Source: Tenodera sinensis (lineage: Eukaryota; Arthropoda; Insecta; Mantodea; Mantidae). From it: 64,000 nt of DNA. The DNA lies in NCBI GenBank assembly GCA_030765045.1, contig CM060963.1, positions 120,850,735 to 120,914,734 on the forward strand. The letters run 5' to 3'. The notes beneath the pieces were generated by a model, which was not told where the DNA came from, did not search any database, and saw only the letters and a list, made by a program, of their open reading frames with translations. Every line of letters starts with the position of its first letter. Position 1 is the first letter of the stretch. Of this stretch, positions 11,770-23,573 are shown piece by piece. A program made the position numbers and the translations under genes.

Positions 11770-13741
11770 TGAAGGCGCGTTTTACCGGGTCTGGCGTTTC
11801 CCTGATTTTTAGGTATTGCTCCTGTACTATTTCCCGAGTTGTTACTTCTTTTTCCTGCATTAAATCGGGGTTACTTCCTACCATGTTTTTGACCGTGTTA
11901 ATGGCCTCAACCATTTCCGCATTTTCGGGGGAATTTCGTCCATTAGAATACCTTTCTCCCTGTCTTGGTGACCTCGGTCTAAACTCATTATCTCCGTTTG
12001 TCCAATACCCATCATTTGAATTTCTACTATGTCCAAAATAACGTCCCCATCTACCTCGATCAAATCTATTTGTATTCATATAATTCACCCTTATATTTCT
12101 TCCCCTTAGATTACCATTTCTATTTTGGTGATGCCCTTCCTGGTTATATCTACCTTGATTTTCCCACCGGAATGATTCCATCCTTGGTACTGGTCCTTTA
12201 TATCTTTCCCTAATCTCACTTCTATTCTGATAATACTGTGCCCCTTGCCCGAAAGAATTTACAGTTTCTTTTTCTTCATATTTATTTCCAAATGCGTGTT
12301 TTGGCTTATTGACTTCTAAGGCTGATAATAATTCGATCATAGCTGCAATGCTATCGGGTCGGGCTATGATTAGGTAGTGTTGAAGCGTTTCCGGAAAATG
12401 TGGAGTAACTATATTTATTAGATCTTTTTCATCTAAGGGAGGATCCAACATCTTCGATTTTCTCGCTATTCTCATAAAATAGTTGACCATCGATTCCTCC
12501 GATCTAGGATTAAACTTTCCATTGCTTAATTCAACTCTAATATTAGCCTGCCTACTAGCTCCCCAATATCTGGTTAAAAAGATGTTCCTAAAGGTCCTGT
12601 AATCATTATTGTTACCCATAGAAAGGCCTAGCCAATTGGCAGCATTACCCTTTAGGCATTTTCTTACTATCACCATCTTGTACTCCTCCGGTATACGTTT
12701 CACCGTGAAGTACTCTTGTAACCCTTCTAAAAAGGCTTTAGGATCATCTGAATCTTCATTTTCAAAAACTGGAGGTGTCATTTCATTTAAGACATGGTTA
12801 GGCCAATGTAAATTTGAATTGTCACCTGTCCCTGCACTATTTCTGAGATCAGAATGGGAATTACTGTTACCCCTATTTTGCATTGATATGTCAGCTGATA
12901 CACCTGGTATTGCCTCATTTCTTGCAGCTTCATTACTAAGATTGTTGTGATTACATGCATTTTCATTTAATTTTAAATTTTCTAAGGCCTCTTTTACCTG
13001 AGTAATTTCTGTTACTACTCCTTTTATTTGGTCTGTAACATCCTCCAAATTTCTAGCCTGCCTTGCACTTTCTACATCAGATCTTTCCATTCTAACTTTA
13101 CACCCCTGTAACTCTTCTCTAATTTCTTCCCTTTGTTTGTCTAATCTATATGTTACTTTTTCCCTTTCTTTATCTAATTTTTCACTCACTTGTTGACCTA
13201 ATTTCTTTTCAGAATTCTTTACTTCTTGCCTTATTGTCTCTAATTCTCCCTTAACCTGTTCTCTATTTTCTTTTACTTCACTACTAACTTTATTAATTTC
13301 CTCCCTAACTTCTTCCCTAAAGGTTTCTAAAGCTCTCTTCTGATTTTCCAATTGCATTCCCAATTCCTGTTGTCCCTTCTCTAGTTTCTGTCCTAACTCT
13401 ATACTAGTTTCATCTATCTTTTGACTTAACTCTGTACTCATCATTTTCACTGTTCTTAATTCTTTACTAGTTTCATCTATTATCTTTTGACTTAACTCTG
13501 TACTCATCTTTTTCATTATCTTTCGAAACATATTCTCTATTTCTGACATAATCACTAGCCTTTCTGAATTAGTACTAAACATTTCTGAGCTACCTCTAGG
13601 TGTTTCTCTAATGTTCTGATCTTCTACTTCTTGGCATATTCTGCTACCGATTATATTTTGATTATATTCTTCCATCCTAACTACACTTTTCTCAATTTCC
13701 GGACTCTCAAAACCTAGAAAATCGCTATCACTGTCTTCCAT
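11750..13741 (-). pseudogene. gag: Ty3 copy 1 gag with 3' frameshift
   Basis: The start is set at the Met of MEDSDSDFLGFE, which all copies share. An acidic N-terminus is followed by a long coiled coil (repeats of STELSQKIDE type), then the retrotransposon gag core (DDPKAFLEGLQEYF, CLKGNAANWLGL, FLTRYWG), then an Arg/Asn/Gly-rich basic tail (RGRNIRVNY, FDRGRWGRYF). There is no CCHC zinc knuckle. Relative to copies 2 and 3, one base is missing in the run near 11847-11853, which changes the last 30 residues and takes the frame past the shift site in the wrong register. Confidence 0.85.
11796..11802 (-). promoter_or_regulatory. GGGAAAC frameshift heptamer, out of register in copy 1
   Basis: Same heptamer as in copies 2 and 3, but the upstream single-base loss in gag puts the ribosome in another frame here, so it should not work as a -1 slip site. 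Confidence 0.5.
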
Positions 13742-13804
13742 TTCTAAGCTATTTACATGTGTTTTTCTACTCACCAATATTTTCACAATTTTCACTATTT
13801 CACT

Positions 13805-13835
<31 letters not shown>

Positions 13836-13950
13836 TGCACTTAAACTTGTTCACTACACGTTTCACAGATATTGACACGCTGGGCACCTTCTTGTTTGCT
13901 GGTTCGATGCTGGCTTGGTCGTCTTGGGGTTGGTCTATTCTCTCGACGTC

Positions 13951-13966
13951 ACACGTTGGGTCGCCA
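13951..13966 (-). promoter_or_regulatory. Primer binding site of Ty3 copy 1
   Basis: Two bases inside the 5' LTR the minus strand reads TGGCGACCCAACGTGT. This resembles the complement of an insect tRNA-Lys 3' end, with one extra base. Copy 2 has a related site (TGGCATCCCAACGTGT) at the same offset. The tRNA assignment is tentative. Confidence 0.55.
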
Positions 13967-13968
13967 TT

Positions 13969-14754
13969 TGTGGCGTAATGTCGTTGGGTGGGTTCTCGTT
14001 GTGTCGCCCTTCGATGTGTAATGTCGTTGGTCACGTTGTGTTGCCCTTGATGTGGTTCGCTCCGGCTAGTTCAGGTTGAGATCTCTTTCTTTATCTCGGG
14101 TATGCGTAGGTGTTATAGATTACCCAAGAAAACTTCTGTATATTGTTTATTACTTCTTATATACTTTCGGGAGTTATGCCAATTTTCTATACGTAGAGGA
14201 ATCGCACTCACGTCTGCACACCATAACTTGCAGTACTGGTCTGGGCTGAGTAGTGACGCTTTCTGGCGTCCCCACGCTAAGAAAACGTTCTCTCCAATTT
14301 TAAATGTCATGACGTCATCCAAGAAAGCCTCGTATCCAAAATGCTATTTCCTTTTCCCGCAATTTAGAAATGTCCCTTTCTATTATAACATGTTCTTTTA
14401 TGAATTTCGAATATATAATTACCTTTTTAGGATTAAATGATGTTTACTTTATATTTTATTAAATATATCGCGCGACTTTTAAGATTGGCAGACCTGAATT
14501 TCAAACGTGTATTTAAACTATGTAGTATGACGTCATGACTCGTTAATTATGCCAATAATTATAACCAATAATGCGTTTATCCTACAAATTTAACGACTAT
14601 TATTTACTCATATCTTGCTCACCTTACAACACTTCCTACTCTATTATCTACATATGTTATTACTCAACACTTATCGCAAATCTCACATCCGGCAATTAAA
14701 TTAAAACGTGTCTTTATCAAGCCCATTCGATTTGAAATCTAAATTTCGGTATCA
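13969..14754 (-). repeat. 5' LTR of Ty3 copy 1
   Basis: Same termini as 8586-9345 and followed by GTAG. The outer 90 bp contain a tandem duplication of about 43 bp (TAATGTCGTTGG... twice, near 13976 and 14019). Confidence 0.85.
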
Positions 14755-14796
14755 GTAGCTTCAGATTGTTTTTGGTTCTTGTTTCATGACTGTGAG

Positions 14797-14979
14797 GTAT
14801 ATGGAACCAGATGCAGCAGCATTAATGATTTTTTCTCAATTCTTAATTATCATAGATAAAGTAGATTTGGGAATTCCAAAATGCTCTGCAATTACTGTTA
14901 TCTTTGTACCACAGTCCACTTCATCTAGAACCTCAAGCTTTACCTGTACATTTAGAGCTGCCTGTTTCCTCTTTGCCAT
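14797..14979 (-). pseudogene. Tigger/pogo transposase N-terminus (CENP-B-type helix-turn-helix), broken
   Basis: Translation from 14979 gives MAKRKQAALNVQVKLEVLDE, then DCGTKITVIAEHFGIPKSTL, then SMIIKN, a stop, and EKIINAAAS. This is the first DNA-binding helix-turn-helix of pogo/Tigger/jerky proteins, with the typical IPKSTLS motif. The stop after KN and the lack of a DDE domain make it a fossil. Confidence 0.75.
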
Positions 14980-15072
14980 GTTTTACATGCTACAGTTTAT
15001 AGGTTTTATTCAGAATTGTAACTTTATTTGCCAGGATTATTCCTCATCCTTCCCTGAGTCTGGAAGTATAAT

Positions 15073-15428
15073 GGCAGTGCCATGGCTGAGTGGTTAGACT
15101 GCTCGCCTACTACCTAGGCGGGACACACATGTGGTATTCATTGTGGACGAAGCAGCATTTGGGCGGGTTTTCTCCGGTTCTCCGGTTTCCCCCGCCATTC
15201 ATTCCAGCAATTGCTCCATTATCACCCTTCCAATCATCCATTTTGCCTGCATTTCATATCATCCTCTTCCTCACTATCATACCTGGTTCTTGACTGACCA
15301 CCTGCTTCCAGGTGTTCACTCTGGTCCAGAGGTCCCTCTGCTCCCCGACAGGCGTCCGAGCCTAGGCTGGCTTGTAAGTCCTAGGGGTGTAACTCCTACA
15401 TAAGGGGAGAGTAATCAGAGAAAGAAAG
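15073..15428 (+). mobile_element. tRNA-derived SINE (family C)
   Basis: The head resembles a tRNA with an A-box (TGGCTGAGTGGTTAGACTGC at 15083). The body is GC-richer than its surroundings and ends in an (AGAA)n tail near 15420. Pol III-transcribed retroposon by analogy; no clean target duplication was found. Confidence 0.6.
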
Positions 15429-15857
15429 AAAGTAACTTAATTTGGCTATACTAAAAGCATGCCAGGCATCAAATATATTTCTAAATATTAATGCACACAT
15501 TATTGAATTTATTTAAAAGTACCATACATGCTAATTGTTGAAGTGATAATCGTGGCTGCTGCCTACAATACATTAGAAATGTATCAACAATGGGTAGTTA
15601 GCTTTGTAGTTAAATTTCTTGCATTCATTTCAGAAAAAAGTTAGCACTTAAGAATACTGTAACATCGGAAGTTTGTGTTACGAGAAATTTAATTACACTA
15701 GGGACCAAAAAGTGTTAGTAACCTCAGCTGAAATTTCTGTTTACTGATAAAATTTCCATAAGAATTAATGTATTCCTGCCAGGTCCAATACTTTTTTTTT
15801 TTGCATTAACGAAGAGTTTGTCTTAAACAAGTTTGCACTAATGAGGTTATACTGTTT

Positions 15858-16496
15858 TTAAAGGCAGTTATTTGTGTATGCATGCAGGAGTGTATGCGTG
15901 TGTATGCATGCCAAAGGCATTGTAAGATTTTAACCAAACTTGGCATGGATAACCTTTGAACAAGACAAAAATTACTATCTTGCTTAGAATTCTGAATTCC
16001 ACTACATTTCCTCAATTAATTGTTTAATTTTCTGTAATGCCTAAAAAAACCTTACAAAACCATCTATATCTTTCAAAAATAATCATTTAAGATTATGCCA
16101 ACATTGGTATAATTACTCACATTTCCACAGCCTCACAAAATAACAAAGGAACTGTGCGTTCATCTAATTTTTGTAATCCCCTCAACTCTTTCTTGACTTC
16201 TACAAATTGACACAGGTATAATAGCTTAGCACAACTTTAAATATTTTTAAAGGTTCTGGGATGTGATTAGGAAACTAAGAAAACAATACATGATAATACT
16301 ATAAATTCTTGTTAGACAACAACTATTGAATGAATGGACCAAATGTAGATTGGTTATTTGGTTATACTTCATGTGTTTCTGCAAATAGTGCTTGCAAAAA
16401 TAATAATTTAACACTTGCTTAAAGTTATGCAAGAGTGATATGACACCTTGTAACATTTTGTAACTCCAAATGTTAATAGCTCATGCTTCATGTTGT
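15858..16496. other. AT-rich stretch, no gene seen
   Basis: Contains a GT/TGCATG-rich patch near 15880-15910. No coding or RNA feature recognised. Confidence 0.4.
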
Positions 16497-18264
16497 ATAT
16501 GGGTCAATCCACGTCAAATCGAACAACCGTAAAACACGACTTTTTCGTAGGAAGTTCAAAATTTTTTGATGAATAATAGGCATCAAATAAGGAGACCCAT
16601 ATTTTTTTATTTCCGTATTTTTAAATTACTTGCTTAGTTATGGCTACTAGAAACTAAGCAATTTCTGCGCGTACCGTAATATAAAATCACTTGTTACTCT
16701 AAGTTCATATAGAGTTGAGAGTTGGGGTTTGGCGCACTGGAAAGGTTAAATATAACACTTTTAACAACTTTCAATCAATCATTATTACACAAATTTTGGA
16801 CTGTTTTTTTGATGGTATATTTTGTAAAACCAAAAATAGAACTTAAGTCGATGTGTTAAAAATCTAAAAAAAATACACACGTATTTCCTGACATTTTATC
16901 TATAAAATAAGATGTTGAAAACTATGGAGCTTGCATTAGTGCACTTGCTGCAATTTTTTTTCTGTAGGCCTGCAAGCGCACACGGGCAAGTAACAAGCCA
17001 GGTGACTGCAGACAGCCTGCGAATTGCCGCGTCAGCTATGCTACTCAGATAACTTCTTCTTACTAAGGCAGTACAGTCCATGTAGAAAAATGTCTCCACA
17101 ATGTACCTTCTTTCTGATATTCCTGTGGCATCTGATACGTGCTTTTGAACTTTTGAATTTTTTTGAAAAAATCTTCTGATGTAAACAGTTCTTTGCTTTT
17201 AGCTTCTTCCTTCATGTACGTCCATACATTTGAAATAATTTCTCTACTCTGACTGTGTAATGTTTTGGTCCCTAATTTAGAACTTACAGGTGGCATAATT
17301 GATTTACGCTATGATCAATGTCTCACAAATTCACTATATTCGCTCTTTATCGCAAAGGTCTATGTCTTCAACTGCACGCTGCACTAAAAAGTACCTTTGA
17401 ATTAGCAATACTGTCTCAGATCATGCAGACATCACTACCTTCCCCCTCCCACCCCATGTGCATGGTTTCATTCGCAGAATTATATAATATGAGCTGATGA
17501 AACAGACAAAAGCTATGGTTTCACCTACAGGACTTCCAGTCAAGGTAAGGGGCCAAGAACGAAGGGTCCAGCTGTGCTTTAAAATTACACTCCTTCATTC
17601 CTTTGTTAAAAACTGAAGCTTTAGTGAAACAATTTTCTTTCAAAGAAGGAGGTAAAGCTGTGTGTTGTATGGAAACATTAGTTTAAAATGCATATTTTAA
17701 AAACATTTTGAAGATGCTAATAGTGTACATGTAATAGTGTCAGCTAGCAGTGTTCTCCTTACTGTACTGTTGTAATGTTCATGGAACCTCAAGCAATGAA
17801 CAGTTGCCGCAATGGAAGGTGGCAATTGTGCGAGGTTACTGTAGCCGCCACCGCTGCCACGCAAATTCGCTGCGCTGATTTGCAAAGTTAATTACAACTG
17901 AACTATTAGAGACTCCATTCTGATTTTTTCTGAGAATATTGAATAAACTTCATTGTACATTTAGTTTTTTTTTCCAGATTGTTAAATAATCGATATCTAA
18001 CTTTAAAACTTTAATCGTATAAAATATAATATTAATAATAATTAATAAAATTTTCTAAAAAATACCTCACAAAATACTGCGATTTATCTTTAATTTGAGC
18101 CAAAGATCAAGTAATTTGCTTCATTACAATCGGAGGTATGATTGATCGAAGAGTGAGGAGCGCACGATTTTTGGGACATTTCAAAAGTTAATATCTGCCA
18201 AAATAAATTTTTTTATACAAAACGAAGAAACACAGGTCAAATATATTTTGTTCCAAAACACACA

Positions 18265-18304
<40 letters not shown>

Positions 18305-18370
18305 AGAAAATCTGAGAGATCAAGGTCATTTTTTGCCATATTTTGTTCAATTTGATGTGGAATGACTCAT
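16497..18370 (-). mobile_element. DNA transposon with ~29-bp terminal inverted repeats (unclassified)
   Basis: The left end reads TATGGGTCAATCCACGTCAA and continues ATCGAACAA. The reverse complement of the right end (near 18342-18370) reads TATGAGTCATTCCACATCAA then ATTGAACAA, four mismatches in 29 bases. A 77-codon minus frame at 17063-17296 (containing SQSREIISNVWTYMKEEA) resembles the N-terminus of DDE transposases common in insects; this is inference. A homopolymer run of about 34 A lies at 18267-18300. No clear target duplication. Confidence 0.6.
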
Positions 18371-19010
18371 ATGTACAGTGAATCTCAGTGTTCATTGATG
18401 GGATAACTGCCACCCGCAATCTGCAGTTCTGGTATGACAACTACTGGTCCTGCACACTATGAGCACTCAGTAGATATTGTGCATTTCCTATTTCATTTCT
18501 GGCTTCCTCTGCTATAAGCTGAATATACTTAGAGTGAGATTAGATCTTGGAGTGAATACATATATTAACACAGGTTCGTACTACAGTATGGTTGTATATT
18601 CACAACACAAGCATATGTATATATATTAAAAACATTTTTCAAAAATATGAATTTGTGAGGAAAAGTTTGATGAAAATTTAGGCTTAATTTTTTGACAGAT
18701 CACTTCTATGTAGAAATGCAATATTGCACCAAAGGAATCAGCTTAACAAAATAGGTTCTGTGAATTATTATAAGAAAAGCCAATGAAACCATCACATTCT
18801 TGCTTGGCAAAAACTTGATGAAATCGTTGCTGCCTTGGAACATTGCACTTCCAGCATCTTCAATAATAAGGGTGAGTAATGTATATTGTTACTAATAGCT
18901 TGTGTTGAATTTTTATGGAGTGCCTGCAGCATGCGGGACCAGCAGTTGTCACATTGGACTGGCAGGCGGCAGTTGTTCCTTCAATGTTCACTGAGATTCG
19001 TCATAGTTGT
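18371..19010. repeat. Imperfect inverted repeat, ~95-bp arms
   Basis: The arm at about 18378-18470 and the reverse complement of about 18915-19010 share GAATCTCAGTG, AACTGCC, GACAACT.CTGGTCC and GCACTC in order. The spacer is about 440 bp with no recognisable gene. It could be a worn MITE pair or two copies of one repeat. Confidence 0.5.
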
Positions 19011-19243
19011 TCAGCAGGACCTTTCCATAGTGTTCTCTCTGTGTTTTTACTTGTTTATGTTGCTTATTTTTTGTTCTTTATAATGAATCCTGAGAGTTTT
19101 AGTTAACTCTTTCAGTAGATTAGGAAATTATTTTAAATGTCTTCCGAGAAACACAAGGCTATTGGGTCAGTGCAACCTAAGTCTAAAAGTTGTATGGAGA
19201 AATTGTCAAGCCATGGACAACACTGTGCATTTCAGGTAGTGTA

Positions 19244-19483
19244 ATAATAATAATAATGATGATGATGATGAAGATAATGATGACTGATGATGATGACGAT
19301 GATGATGATGAAGATAATGATGATGACAATGGTAGTGGTGGTGGTGGTGGTGGTGGCGGCGATGATAGTGGTGGTGGCAGTGGCGATGGTGGTAGCGGTG
19401 GTGGTGATGGTACTGGTAGTGGTGGCAGTGGCAGCAGTGTTGGTGGTGGCAGTGATGGTGGCGGTGTTGGTGATGATGATATG
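19244..19483. repeat. GAT/GGT trinucleotide repeat tract
   Basis: (AAT)n passes into (GAT)n and then interrupted (GGT)n. The 227-codon Asp/Gly-rich frame over it (19190-19873) comes from the repeat plus a SINE remnant and is not called a gene. Confidence 0.85.
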
Positions 19484-19635
19484 TTATGTTATATTATTAT
19501 GTTGTTTAACGATGTTGTCAATCGCCAGGATCACATCAGTGTTGCTGGTGTGCCAGAATTTTGTCCTGCAGGAGTTCTTTTACAGGTCAGCAAATCTACT
19601 GACATGGAGCTCTTGTTTTTAAGCATAGTTAAAAA

Positions 19636-19690
19636 CCATCAGTCTGGGCCGGATTTGAACCCACGACCTTGGGATCAGATGATGATAAAA
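19636..19690 (-). mobile_element. tRNA-derived SINE remnant (B-box part)
   Basis: The minus strand reads CAAGGTCGTGGGTTCAAATC then CGGCCCAGAC, a tRNA T-arm with a Pol III B-box (GGTTCAAATCC). Only the 3' part of the head is recognisable. Confidence 0.5.
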
Positions 19691-19879
19691 CATCATCTCA
19701 GTAAAATTAATATGCTGATTATTATGGGAGGAGTTTTAAGTTTCCTGGCCATGGATTTAGTTGCTGATTTCTTCACAGCAATAACAGCAAGATTTTATTT
19801 TCTCAGGTATAGTTTTAACTGCCTCATCACAAATATAAGCTCCAGCCCACCAAAGTCTGACATTACTTGCTAATAAATA

Positions 19880-21736
19880 CATCAATAGTGTTTGTTACAC
19901 ATTTGATACAATAAGAAATTATAACCATTAAAGTATTGGTAATTCCAGTTGGATAGTACCAAACTTCTCATATTCTTTGAGTAACAAACAAAAGTGTAAT
20001 ATGTCAATTAATATTGTAATCAGTGCATAATTATTGGTGCTCAGTTATACATGCTAAATGTTTATTTTGAACAAAACAGCCACATAGTAAAGTTTTATCT
20101 TCTACTTCGTTTAAAAATCATGAGGATGGAATATTGCCATCAATATCATACAAAGCACAGAAATGATGCTTCTAAAGTTATTTTATTCAAGGAAGTACCA
20201 TGGTCTAAAATTTAAATCCTCAGAAATCTGAAGGTATCAGGCACTAACATTTTTAAGTAAAACTCTTAAGAAACACAAAAATGTTTTATTTAAATTATTG
20301 ACATTTAAATACATTTCTAAAATGCATAACATGTACAAAATTACAATCACCATATTTACAGTGTATTTCAGCACAATTTTTAAAACTGAATTTCCTTGCA
20401 AGTTTATCACCCACACATAAAATATGGTAACACATTAATAAATAAATAGCATCACTTTTTATATTAATTACAGAAAGTAGGAATTTGTGAATTCATAAAT
20501 CAACTAAAACTCAACTTCAGTTTTGGTTTTACTGTCATGCTGCATTTCATCCATAGGTTTCCATTTCTAAAGTACTTTTTTCTTCAAAGCTCCAGAATAC
20601 AGAAATATTTTATGCGCATTGCAAATGTGTATAAGTGTTCTGCAATCAAATAGCTCTGAAATGATTGGAAAATGTGAAATGAATAAGCAAAAAGAATTTC
20701 TTGGTGAAATATCCACTGAGCAAAAAACACTGCTGCAGAAGAGTTAATCCTTCTTGTGTAACATGCACTGATGTACTTATATTACAATTGCCCTCACATT
20801 TATGTCATATTAATGTGCTGGTATTATTTCATTTTTATACTAGGAACAACTATTATACAGCTATTTTATTCTGCCTTAATACATACTATTTGGAAGGTGA
20901 CTTCAGATTGAGGCCGGCAGATACAAAACTAAATGAAATCATTGATGTGAGAGGTGGTGGTAACAGTGATAAAAAATTACCTAATATGTGACACATTATT
21001 GTTAATGTAGCTCTAGCACCCTTGCCTCTACACTTTGGTTTTAATAACTATTAGGTAACAATACTGCTTTCTTCAACACTTTTATCTCAAACAATACATA
21101 TCTGTTGTTGGTAAGTCTGGGTCTTATATCATCAACTAACTAGCAATTTTAGTAATTCATTTTTATATGAAGAAATTACCTGAAAAAAGGTTAAGAAACA
21201 AAGAAGGAGCAGGAGGAGATGTACATAATAAAATGACCCAATATATTATAGGTTGCTGTTTCTCAACAAAACCAGCATCACAGTCTTAGATGGAAAGTGA
21301 GATACAAAAGGAACTCCAATGTAGCTACTCTCTACTCTACATCAGACTTGGTTGGCATCTATCATTAATAAGATAAAAACGCTATGAATCAGTAGTATAC
21401 ATTTCTGCATGTGTTGTATTATGTTTAGGAGAATGACTACAGACTGGAGCCAATAATGGCAACAAAGGTTCAGTGTGCATCCCAAGTACTCTTCCAAAAA
21501 AAGAATCTTGCACGTTGAACATTATCTTAAATTCCAAGACATGCCATATAGATTACTTTAAGCAGTACTGTTAAATATTTATAGATGGTTAAATTACTTC
21601 CTTAGATGGAATGGATTAGCCTCCATTTTGCCAATATTCTCGTTTTTTGGTTACTAACATATTGGAATTATAGGTGTTAAGAAATAAGAGGTATCTGTAT
21701 GCATGCAAAATATTTAAGCAAGCATTTTATTTATTG
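19880..21736. other. AT-rich stretch, nothing recognised
   Basis: About 1.9 kb without recognisable protein similarity, terminal repeats or RNA genes. The 96-codon frame at 20701-20991 has no features I recognise. Confidence 0.45.
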
Positions 21737-22190
21737 TATAACCTCGTTAACATGAATCTGAAGGGATCAAGAGTTCACGTTAAAAAAATTTGTGTTAACT
21801 GAAACAAATTTTAATATGTAAACATATACAGTAGTACAGTAATGTGTAATAGACTGTAGTATCAACCACTTTGCATTACTGTAGACTTATAACACTATAA
21901 AGTGACTGTAAGCACAAATATTCACAAATTACACTATTTTCTTGGAAAAAAATTCAAGCATGGTTTGCTGAGTTCATGGGTGTGAAAATATCTTTTAATT
22001 TAACAACCAATTGTAACTATAGTGTCTATAAACCCAGCAGTAATGTCTCAATGTCTTCATACCTAGTGCTATGTAGTTATTTAGATTTGTTTCTGGCACC
22101 TGATGCAGCAGCATTAATGATTTTTTTTCTTGATTCTTAATTGCCATAGAGATAAAGTAGATTTTGGAATACCAAATGTCTCTGCAATTA

Positions 22191-22198
22191 CTGTTTTC
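22191..22198. repeat. 8-bp target duplication CTGTTTTC of the Merlin insertion
   Basis: CTGTTTTC at 22191-22198 is repeated at 23852-23859. Removing one copy and the insert restores sequence colinear with the other Tigger copy at 14.9 kb (AATTACTGTT.TCTTTGT). Confidence 0.8.
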
Positions 22199-22419
22199 GG
22201 ATATTGTTTAGAAAACCTTACGCAAGCACTTGGTCAGAATTTCGGCAAAGTCCCACTCGGCAGTGTGCACAAATGGTCACGAAAGTCGCCGAAGTTGCTG
22301 TGTTAATGCAGCGCTGCCAACAGCAGAATGTCCCTAGGAGTTTGTTGCCAATAGTAAGTTTGAATGTTTTTGCGGGAGTCGGCAGTATGCTGCTGACCTT
22401 CTTAGAAGCAACTAGTGCA

Positions 22420-22548
22420 ATGGATCGCTTTATCAGTATATTAGATTTGGCGCCTCTGTGCTTTAATGAGGAGTCATGCATGCAGTTCCTGTACGACGAG
22501 GGCCTGCTGAGGACTCGAATGCTATGCAGGGAATGTGATGTGCCCTAG
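22420..22548 (+). pseudogene. Merlin transposase N-terminal remnant
   Basis: The frame MDRFISILDLAPLCFNEESC followed by MQFLYDEGLLRTRMLCREC resembles the start of Merlin/IS1595-type transposases, where an FNEE.c..FL...GLL pattern precedes a zinc ribbon. It ends at a stop after CDVP, before the catalytic DDE domain. Assignment is by pattern memory and needs a profile search. Confidence 0.55.
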
Positions 22549-22737
22549 GGCGAAGCCTACAGTCCCCCATCTGTGCCATCCCAGCGCATGGGGCTCCGTA
22601 AATGGATTTTTTCTCCACTCGAAAATTAAAAAATAAATAAATAAAAAAGAACGATAATTAATAAAAATAATATAAATATAATAATATAATACTATTAAAT
22701 ATAATATTATATATAAATAATATATATAATATAATAT

Positions 22738-22866
<129 letters not shown>

Positions 22867-23229
22867 TAATATATGTTGTTTTCTAGTGCCTTGCATCTGG
22901 CAATGAAGCCATTAGCATTATATTATAATATAATATAAAATAAATAAAAAAGAACGATAAATAATAAAAATAATATAAAGATGATATATATAATATAAAT
23001 CTAATAACATTAAAAATAATAATATAAAATAAAATAAATAAACAAAAAAAGAACGATAAATAGTAAACACATTAAAAATATAATAATATTAAATATAATA
23101 AATATAATATATATAATATATAAATATATATAAATATATATAATAAATATAATAACATTAAATAATAAAATAATAATAATAATAAATATAAGTATAGTAT
23201 ATAGTATTATATATAAATAATATATATAA

Positions 23230-23573
23230 TGGCCGCCTCCGTAGCGCAGCTGGCAGCGCGCTTGCCTGTGGCGCGGAGGACCCGGATTCGATCCCCGGTA
23301 CCAGCATGGGGATTTTATCCCCTCTGGGAGGTCTGGCACGGGGTCCACTCAGCCTCGTTAGGTCCCGGGGGGACCAATTGAGGAGCTACTTGATGGAGAA
23401 GTAGCGGCCCCAGGTCGAGAAGACCACATAACTGGCCGGGAGGGCTCGGGGCGCTGACCACGTCCCACCCTCCAGTACTGCACCTCACCAATGACGCCTG
23501 TAGTGGGCAGAGGTGTGGGACGCAGCGGCTGGGCGGTAGGCCTTGGCCCTTCGTGGGCTGTCGTGCGGGGTTT
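23230..23573 (+). mobile_element. tRNA-derived SINE (family B), full length
   Basis: Head with A-box (GTAGCGCAGCTGGCAGCGCG at 23241) and B-box (GGATTCGATCC at 23283), then a 250-bp GC-rich body ending TGCGGGGTTTACAATAT. The same family occurs at 40628-40967 (minus) and as a worn piece at 31005-31200. The Pol III promoter boxes are intact in sequence. Confidence 0.8.

Larger units (their letters stand above)
8586..14754 (-). mobile_element. Ty3/Gypsy LTR retrotransposon copy 1 (internally deleted)
   Basis: A 6.17-kb element in minus orientation with LTRs at 8586-9345 and 13969-14754, GTAG duplications, a primer site at 13951-13966 and a purine tract at 9346-9358. Gag is frameshifted and pol lacks 1815 bp of RT, RNase H and integrase core. 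The two LTRs differ at many sites, including a 16-bp loss in the left LTR between GAC repeats near 9093. This makes it the oldest of the three copies here. A run of 26 T lies near the gag start (13808-13832). Confidence 0.9.
14759..15857 (-). mobile_element. Tigger/pogo-like DNA transposon fragment, interrupted by a SINE
   Basis: The minus strand carries a terminal repeat (AGTATAACCTCATTAGTGC at the 15.85-kb end) and the N-terminus of a pogo/Tigger transposase. Sequence either side of the SINE at 15073-15428 aligns with 22085-22198 and 23858-24380, so it is one copy split by the SINE. The other terminus is missing at the Ty3 border. Confidence 0.75.

Noticed and set aside
12609..12950. Plus-strand frames of 70-113 codons opposite gag and pol
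   Set aside because: Antisense shadows of the Ty3 genes; they vary wherever the sense protein varies silently.
15131..15403. 90-codon frame
   Set aside because: Lies wholly within a tRNA-derived SINE.
19190..19873. 227-codon Asp/Gly-rich open frame
   Set aside because: Encoded by GAT/GGT trinucleotide repeats plus a SINE remnant.
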